Source: Monoplex corrugatus
Taxonomy: Eukaryota > Mollusca > Gastropoda > Littorinimorpha > Ranellidae
Direction of reading: 5' to 3'
NCBI GenBank assembly: GCA_030674185.1
Contig: JAPXFY010000026.1
Coordinates: 51,116,746-51,180,745, forward strand
Length of the DNA stretch: 64,000 bases
The position numbers and the translations under genes were made by a program. Within the stretch, counting starts at the first letter, position 1; the number at the start of each line of letters is the position of its first letter. Below the pieces are notes generated by a model that was not told the DNA's origin, did not search any database, and saw only the letters and a program-made list of their open reading frames with translations. This document shows, one piece after another, positions 39,216-48,900 of the stretch.

Positions 39216-39879
39216 TCATAACTCACTCAGTCCCATGTTCAGGTTTTCAGGAATGGTGATTGGGATGATATTTAGAAGATCTGTTTGAAGTTTTTTGGGA
39301 AAATCCATAATTATTAGTGATGTGAGTGTGCATGCTGCTGAGGTATTTTGACAGTGTGTGTGTGTATTGGTGTGTTTTGTTTCAGTTCCCCCAGCAGGCC
39401 AGCTATGGTTTTGGTCTGTCCCAGCAGCCCCAGCCCTCCAGCCAGCAGACTGCCCAGCCTGGTTTGGCACCCCAGCAGGCTCTGTCCCAGCCCTCTCTGT
39501 TCCTGCCGGCACAGCAGGACCTCTTCACACCTTTCCAGCGTTCTCACGGACCTGGCCCTGCCCCGGCCCCCACACAGCAGGGTGGAATGGGGGGACCCCA
39601 GGCACCAGCATTTGGCCAGCAGACCAATCTCAACACTGTCATGGTATCCTCTGCCAACTCCACGCTTATGTCCTCCTCCATCAAGCCTGGGCCCAACCCC
39701 AATGCTGCTCCATTCAGTGAGTTGGCTTTTTCAGGCTTTAAGGTGGAAGCACTTCTGCATAGGATTTGTTTGTCCCTGTGTTTGGTGGGTGGTGATGGTT
39801 GGGGGATCAGGATGTCCATGTGTGACACAAACAGGGCTTTGTAGTAGTGGAAGGGGGAACCCACTGTCTTATGATAGGA

Positions 39880-39915
<36 letters not shown>

Positions 39916-42900
39916 AGATGCCTCTTGGTGATGCAAATGCAGCAGGGGGAGGGAAGTGAGTGTAACATCATATTGAGAGTGAAAAATAAATTTTTGACCT
40001 GTTGATGTTATCTCGGGTGTCTCAAGAATATCAGAACGAGATCTTGTGGTTCCAGAGACAATTTTTTTCATAGCGGCTTGCATGGTCTTATTAATAATCA
40101 AGTCAGCCCGACTCGATCCATAGGGGCAACCTCTCCTCCATTCTTTAATCCTTTCCCATTTTATCCCGCCACAGCCCGCCGACCGGAAAAACCCGCTTTT
40201 TATTTACACCCGCCACAGCCCACCGCTTGTTACTTGGGCCTGGTGGGGAATTTCCGTCACGTTCTAAGCACTAGGGGTTACACACACCTCATGAATGAAG
40301 TTTCCCGCAAAAGTCAGGATAAACCAATGAAAGAATGATGCTGAGTTTGGTACCACACATCGCCTCATTTACAAGATACTGGTCAGTGTCTGACCTTTTC
40401 ATTCACATGCTTTGGAAAATCTCTGAATACTAGGAAGAGTTTCTGAGCAGAATCTGCAAATGGGAAAGGGTTAAATTCTGCTTACAGCCCAACATGGTAC
40501 AGTATATAAAGCAAAAAGCAGTTAGTTTTTTTTTCATGTCTAAAGACATGTTTGACTATATATTTAACTTGTTGGGCTGACATGTCAGACTCAAACTCCT
40601 GTCCACCAGTCCCTGAAAAAAATGCCTTGTTCTCAGGGGGCTGTAACTGTGGTTGGGACCTTCAGAATTTTTTTAAAAAAGCATCCATAATACTGCTTGG
40701 GATGTAAATTGAATACCAGATTGGTTCGGACATGAGCAAGTTAATTTTGGCCAGTGTCAGAGGGCTGAGCTGGTCGGGACAGCAACAGTATTTGGTTTGG
40801 TAAGTATACTAGTTAAACCAAGATTTTAGGGGGGTGAGGGGCAGATCCTCATATTAATTCCACAAAATCAGCTGCTTATCTATTTGGTCTGTGGTTTGTA
40901 CTTCTTTTCGGGAAGAGCTAATCAGATTCCAGATAGGACTGCACTGCTGTTGACATTTCAGGAAGAGCTAATCAGAATCCAGTTAGGACTGCACTGCTGT
41001 TGACATTTCAGGAAGAGCTAATCAGATTCCAGATAGGACTGCACTGCTGTTGACATTTCAGGAAGAGCTAATCAGAATCCAGTTAGGACTGTACTGCCAG
41101 TTCAACAACGCCGTTGTACTTTTCCCGTTTTCCTTATATGTCCCCCCCCATGTTTGTGCAGACTCTGCGGTCACCAAGAACATGGGTCCCAGCCAGCTGC
41201 CGTTCAACCAGATGTCTCAGATGTTCTTCCTGGAACTGGCCCAACCCCTGGGTCAGCTGTTCAACACCAATCAGTTGCTGGGCAATGCTGTACAGACCTC
41301 CCAGTCTCTCAACAGCTCCCAGATGCTGCCATCACAGCTGGTGCAGCAGCCCAGGTACGTACATGAGGGGTTTGAGAGGGAATGGGGTTGGGATGGGGAT
41401 CGGTTATTGTCAAAAATATGTGAGTGTACATCACATTTTGAGTTAGGGGTTTCAGAGCATTGAATGTGTCTGTGCAATTGTCTGAAAGAGAGAATGCTGA
41501 AAGTGTTTGTGTCATAATGGGGTGGTTTGAAATGGTCGTCATCAGAAATTAGAGGCAATAAAAAAATTATGAGATTTAACGTAGAGTGAGCAATCTGCCT
41601 GTCAGGTGACAGGGAAAGTATTAAACTAAAGACAGGTTACCAATACTAAAGTAAAGACAGGTGACCAACAGTCAGATGTGGGCGATAGATATGGAAGAAT
41701 ATTAGCTTAGTTACACTAGCATCTGATAGTTTCACCACACAATCGGGCAGGTGCTGTGTAGGGATTCAACCTGTTTGTAATCAACAGCATTGGCAGTCTG
41801 TACGAGTGGTCACTTGCCTTCCAGTACTGACCTTGTATTTTTGGCACCAGAAAACTGGATGGGGGAACGCAGTTATGATGTAACTAAAATTAGAACCGTA
41901 CACACACACTAATTAACAGAGGAATAAGCATAAACATTGGCAAGAGTACTTTCTTTCATGCGTAGTAACTTGTGCAATATGGTGACACCCCTTTTAACAG
42001 CAGATTTTCCTGATTACTGTAAGTAGTAAACTAGAACAAAGGAAAAGAGGAAGCTTTGGTGTGTCAGATGTTGAGATTGATGAAGGAAAAGACAGCATAA
42101 ATAATTGAGACAAGGAAGTGACACAAAAGGTAATGTGCCAGTGCCCATATTCCAGCAAGCATGTTATATGTTACCACCTGGTAGGCCTGAATCATCACAC
42201 TCCTGACAGATGCAATAGGATGTTTTTGTTTTGAGTTTGCACCAGTCTTTATTCGCTCACTCATATATGTTCTTGTTGTGTACGTTCTGCGTATGCTTGT
42301 ACTAATTTTAGATAACATTCATTTTTCTGTATTTGACATCATCATTGGTGACAATGATACAGCAAGCAGTAGTTGGAAAGACGGATTTGCTTAGGTATAT
42401 AGGTAACATGTCTGTCCCAGGGATCAGATGCCTCAGGTTATCTGCTACAGCAGTTCACATTGAAATGACCTGAGAAAACTGAAATAGAGGTAGACTGATA
42501 GATGCTGGGTATTTAGAGAAAGAAAATGACTACCAGAGATTGCATTGTCATAGCTGCCAACCCTACCGGATTTCCTAGGAATTTCCTTGATTTGAAAAAC
42601 GATCCCGGAATCCCGGATCTGTCCAAAAAAAAATCCCGGATTTTGAAAGTCTAGTGGAAAACTTTTTCATGCTTAAATATGCCAGGAGAGGCCATTTTTG
42701 TACTTTGAATTGGTGAAAAATCAATAGCTTCAGGGGGCCCCTGACCCCCAAAAGGGGCTCTGCCCCTTGACCCTGCCAGGGGACCAAAGCGGCCCCCCTG
42801 GACTCCCCGGCTGATGATTCCTGTTTTTTGAACTGCAAAGGTTGGCAGCTATGCATTGTAAAGAATAATAAATGCAGGTGTTTTCATTTCTAAGAGGGGG

Positions 42901-45900
42901 GTGGGGGTAGGTGGGAATGTCTGGTGGCTTAGGATAGACTGATGGATATCTGATGGATAACATTTATATACATATACTCTTGTATAGTCCTTTTCTTTTC
43001 CTTAGCAAGTTACAGCATGTTATATGAGCTTGAAAGGAGGTTTCACGACTGAGCAGTTTATATTTGTGCATTTTAGGTCTGGAGTGCAGAACGTGCAGGC
43101 AGTGCAGCCCTCCTCGTCTTTTTACCAACAGCCACAGCCTGCCCTGACCCAGACCGGCTTTTTCCCTACCCAGCAGCCAGCTTCCACCCTGCAGGTAACC
43201 CACCGTTTGATTCATTACTTTATATTTTCTTTTGCAACCAAACTGTTGCATGTAAAATATAGATTGCTCTCTGCCACAAAAATAATTTTGTATGCAGGCA
43301 ATCCAAATGTCCGTGAATTTGCGGATATCCGCGAAAGGGGAAAAGAAAAAGAAAAAAAACATTCCTTGAAAGTATGGAGAACCGGAACTGGGATCACCGA
43401 AACTATTTAAAACAAGCCGTAAGCGCATGCGCGGTTTTACTTTTGCAACTGTCCACGAGATTTCACAAGCGTCACTCTCTGTTCCATCGACGCATTGAAA
43501 TATGAGTATACGTAGGGACTTTGTTCCACTAAATGCTTTCATCACTGACATCAATGAAGGCCTCAAAAATCGCTGGAAATGGGACTGGCTGCAGGAAGTG
43601 TACGATGGCAAAAAGTTCGCTCGTTTCTTCGAGAAACTGAAGATAGCCGGTAAAGCATACTACAGACTTCACTTGGAAATCAGGTACAAGTCCGGCGGTA
43701 AATGAGCACCTGAAAGGAAAGCAGCACAACGACAGGCTCAGGACATCAAACGAAAATTTTCGTTTGTCAGATGAGGCAAAAGAGAGTGAGGAAAAGTTGC
43801 ATGTTTTGTTCATTGTTAACAATGCTTGTGCCCTTTTATTAAAATACTTGATTTATCTTTCACCAGAGGGGGTTAAATTTCCATTTACTAGACTAGAATG
43901 CTTCAGCTTCTGGGGCCATTGCCCCCAGACCCCCACCAGGGGCTCTGCCGCATAGGCTCTCTGGACCCCCCCGCATTTTACCCCTTGAAACACATTGTTG
44001 CTTGGATGGATTGCCTGTGTAGCGAAATCTGTTTGCTGGCCTACCCATGTCAGGGGTTTGGGATGCAAGATACGGGTTGCTGTCCCTCCTGCAGTTTGCA
44101 TATTTCTCACTGACTCTACAGGATTGTTGCAAGTGAACTACAAACTGCTCTGTGTAGGGAAAACATGTTTCCATACTATGGCTCAGCCTCCCTCCCTCTC
44201 TCTTTCCCTGCATGCATGCATTTTTGTTGACCTGTCACGATAGACTTTCCTATGGAATTTTCCCAGGCCTTGATGTCTACATTTATGTACATGGTACTTT
44301 ACTGTATGAAAGTCTAGCACCTGGAGCACAATCAAAGATCTAGTTGGTGTGTGTGGTGTGTTGTGTGTGTGTGTGTGTGTGTGGATGGATGGATAGATGG
44401 ACTGAGATAATCACTTTTTAATTGGGACTCAACATCGTATCTGCAGGGCCATTATCTGTTGTATTTTATTGCCACAGTCCTCTTACCCCATGGTCAGGTC
44501 CTCCCCCCTTCTTCCCCAAAGTTGGCTTGAGTGTGTGTCAGGCTGGGGAACTCTCCTCGGATCCGAGGATTTCCGAGATTTTTCAAAGCAACTTCCGAGA
44601 AAAAGAAAACGGGTCCGAGGGGGGGGGGGGGGGAAAAACCCGCCGAGGAAAAAAAAATTGTGAAGGACTTGATCACTCCGAGTCCATTACCATTCCGTAT
44701 CCAGTATTTCCAGTCCAGGTCTTCATCAGACCATTTTTCAAGGCAGTGCCGCCCGTGGTTGTGAGGGTATTTCTGCGTGTTTTATGAAACTGTTGCCGAG
44801 GCGGGCGCATCAATTTGTGAACACGATTTTTGCAGCCATTTTCTGCATGTTTCACAAGAGTCTTAACGCTTCAGTAGAGTCTACGATCGGCAAAATGTCG
44901 TACGTATCACGCATCGTAAATCGTGGCGAGACATTTGACGAAGGATCAATTAGCAACAAATGGAGATGGGACTGGACTGAAAAGTCAACAAAAGTGGCAG
45001 GTTACGATCAGCGAGTTTCAACTTGCATTCGCAAAGTGAACAAGGCTGGAGAGGCCATCAGTCAGTATGGAAACAAGCAGCAAAGGACCACAAGAGAGGC
45101 CAAGATGTGCAAGTGGATCTGTGGCTGCCCCCCCCCCCCCCCCCCACCAAGACAAAACAGCCTTCTCTTGCCAGTTTTTTTTTAAAATAGTGTACTTATA
45201 AACCTTTGTCCCCTGTTGTCTTACCATGCTGTGTGAAGAGATAATGAGTGTTGACTATGATAAGTATAAACTGTTTCCATTAATTTGACTTTGAATAAGT
45301 TTGAGGGTGATGCATCATTAGTAGAGGAACTAACTGTTCATGGGGCTCAGTTTGTGAAGACTGAACAGTTGACCAAGGCTCTGCAGTAGACATACAAGAA
45401 AGTGGAGTGAGTGTTGACTATATACAATACTAGACTCAGTAGACTGATGCCAGTATTTGACTTTGAATAAATCTGTGGGTGATGCATCATTTAGTAGAAC
45501 ATTACGGGGACTCAGTTCGTGAAGACTGAATCATTGAACTTTTGAAGCAAGGCACTACAGTACATCAAGAAAATGGAGAAAAGTAAGTTGGTTTTTTTTT
45601 TTGTATGATTTCTTTGCATGGTAAATAAGATGTTTTTAGTTTGGTTTCTTTGCATGCCACATGGTAATTTGCCTATCACGAAAGGGTCTTCAAAAATGCT
45701 CGAATTCAATTTTGGCCGGGGGTCTTTGCCCCTCTGGGCCCCCCACCAGGGGCATTGCCCCTGGACCCCACCGGGGCCTAGGCAGCCCCTGGACCCCAGC
45801 CTATTTTTGAGAGATTTTTGGGATCACCTGTTCCCCAGCGTGGTATGTGTGTGTGAAGCAAGTCCTGGCTTTTGAACACTAATTATACAAGGTCGTCTAC

Positions 45901-48900
45901 CCCCTCTAATAGACTGTGAGTGGTGGTCTGGTTTGTTTGTTTTTTGTTGTTATTTTGGTTTGGTTCCCCCTCCCCCCCTCCTTTTGTGTGTGTGTGCGTG
46001 CGCGCGCGCGTGTGTTTTTTTTCTTTTTTGGATGAAATGATGAACTCGCATTCTGTGGTGCAGCAAGCTTTTGGTTCCCATAAAAGATCCAATGGTAGAA
46101 CTCTGGTGAAAAATCCACAGTTGTAAAAGCTAAATAAGTAATATGCATACGAGAAGAAGGGGGGAAAAAGGGTGATGCAGGACTTTGGCGACTTGCTTTC
46201 CCTAATGAGAGCAACCTGAATGTCGTATGAAATTCCCATGTGATAGAAAAATCTAACCCTGAGCTATTTGGATTGTTGGTGGCTTTCTTTTTGTTCACTT
46301 TTATTTTTTAAAATCTAGCTATTAAGTATGTCACTCTGTCTGATGACCAAGCTTTATTCTGGTTCGACTTGGATTCAAGTTGAAAGATAATGTAATTTGT
46401 GTTCTGTCATTTCGAAGGCAGCCTGTTTTGTGTGCGTGTGTGTGCGCGCGCGCGCGGATACCAGTGTGAAATGTAATGTGCAGTAAATATACGCAGGTAG
46501 ATGAAGCTGAATGTGTACTAAAAATGGAAGTGTAGAAGAGTTTGTGTGTGTATATGTGCAGGGTGCCCTCCAGCCTCCCCAAGGCACAGCGCAGTTCTCC
46601 ATGCAGCCCTTCAGCAGTCAGCCCCATGGTCTGGGCCTCACCATCCACTCCCCAGCCCCAGGTGCCTCATTGAACCAACCCCTGGGTCTTGGCCATGCCC
46701 CCCAACAGCATCAGGCTCCGCCACAACATCAGCATCAGGCTCCGCCTCAGCAGCAGACAAATAAGGGGTCCCAGTTTGGAAACATCATGCAGCAGCACTC
46801 TTCCCATAGCGCTCCGGTGAGTTCTCTTGGGGATTGTTTTGTAGGTGTAGTTGGTAAAGAACTGGGATCAGGGTGAATGGGAAGGCTTGTGAGTAGGAGT
46901 TTGATCAGAGTGAATGGGAGTCCTCCTCCACCCCCACCCCCACCCCCATGTGAGGGGGGGGGGGGTCCTTCAGTATGAATGGGAGTCGCCCCTGCCCCCA
47001 CCATGTGGGGATGCTAGGGGAGACATCAGTATGAATGGGAGTCCTCCCCCCCCCCTCCCCCAAATGTGGGGATGCTTGGAGGGGGAGGTGTCTTCAGTAT
47101 AAATAGTATCCCCACCTTCTGGAAATTTTATGTTAGAAATTTCCTCTTTTCCGTCATTCTGTTGTTTTTTTCCCTGTCATTATCAGCCTCATTGGCCCAT
47201 TCACCTGTTTTCTTCCATGAAGGCTTCCATACTTGGGATTGATAATTGGGCACATGCATTATTGCATTTTTGGTTCCATAGAAATGTGATGTGCATAAGA
47301 ATTTTAGGTAGGTAGGCCAGTTTTTATATATGTTTTATTGTTCTTAGTCATATTTATGTATTTGTATTCAGATTTGTTTCTTAAAACCCCCTTTTGATAA
47401 ATTGGACAGAGCTGTCGACGCTTGGAGCTTATCCTTAAATCATGTGCACAGATATTTTGATATGTGTACTTAATTTTTTTCTTCCATTGGCCGTCAATGA
47501 CCAGACTTAGGTTATTGCAATATCTGAAGGCTGAATGCAAGGAAGTACTGTTCTGTAGCTGTCTGATAATATTTGTTTGTCACATGGAGATGAAGCACTG
47601 TCTGGACAAAGACAATAATGAGGTGATTTGATAGTATCGGTTGTTCCAGCTGAAGTCGCCACCCAATAGCTTGGGGCATGGCCAGGGTAATCAGGGTCAT
47701 GGCCAGGGAGGTCAAGGTCACGGCCAGGGCAACCTCAGTGCCAACAACAAGACCATGTCGGCATCCCAGCAACAGCATCAGCAGCAGCAGCAGCAGTCCA
47801 TGACAGCTGGCACCAAGAGTTTCAACGCGCAGATGAACAGTCGCAATGCTGCGCAGCGGTTCCCACCTCCCACTGCCCAACCGGGGCCCAAGTTTGGTCC
47901 TTCCCCCTTCATCCAGCAGGCAATGCAGACTGGAGGTAAGTTGTGCCAGTCATTATAGCATTTGGAACATCTGTTTAGCTCCTTTACCCTCTAGTCTTTT
48001 CCTTTAGAAAGCTGGTATGTAGACTGAGGATGTGAAAGGGATAGTCTGGTACTGTTCTTGTTCATATACCTACACTTCCCATGATCATTGTTAAAGATTG
48101 CATCTGTACTGCATGTTTTACTGGATAGCAGGGATTGATTTGTTTCAGGCGTGTAACTGCAATACAACCGCGATGCTGTTGTTATCTTAGGATTATGAGA
48201 GGTAGATAGGTCTGTAGGTTTCAAAATAAAACTGCACAGGGGAGGAACAGCATGAACTACAGACTGGAAATTAACTGCACTGCTTAACAATGACCACCAC
48301 CACCACCCAAAAAAGAAGGAAAAAAAAAACTTGGGAGTTTAAGAAAATAGAGAAAAATCTCTTTTGGCTTTGAAAACCAGCTGTCAGTCACCAGGCCACA
48401 CTTTTTACCCATGGTAAACTGATGGAGATGTGGGCTTGTGTGTCAGCCGGTGTTTATTTGTTGCAGGTCCCATGGTACGTCCTCAGTTGATGATGGGCAA
48501 CATGGTGCGAGGCAATGTGGGCCCACCAGCCTCTCGTCCCAACTTCCCCAACCCTATCCAGCGACCTGCTGGCCCTCCGCCTTCTGTTCCCACTCCTCAG
48601 CACAACCCCAGCCTGGGTATGAAGCCTGGAGGTGGGGCCGGTCTTGGACCCCGCCCCCCTACCCAGACTCAGCCTCCCCAGTCAGGCGGGAGCCACATGT
48701 TGAAGGCGCAGCAAGTGAAGGAGCGACAGGATTTGCTGGCAAACCTCCACCACTTCATGGGCACCAACAAGCATGCTGCCAGTAACAAGATCTCTACCAG
48801 CACCCCTCCCACGCCTGTAGACCCCAATCCTCCCACTGCCCCCAAGGCTGATGCCTCTGGGGATGGGAAGAAGACCTTGACAGCATCTCTCTTGAAGTCA

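Larger units (their letters stand above)
44539..45842 (+). mobile_element. hAT-like element, copy 4
   Basis: It starts CAGGCTGGGGAAC; the right end read in reverse is CACGCTGGGGAAC (12 of 13). Flanking octamers gtgtgtgt and gtatgtgt match at 7 of 8, the size expected for hAT. Inside: cggatccgag palindromes, a G run, a W-rich ORF, a C run, a 163-bp tandem pair and the GGGGCATTGCCCCTGGACCC block near 45750. Confidence 0.75.
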
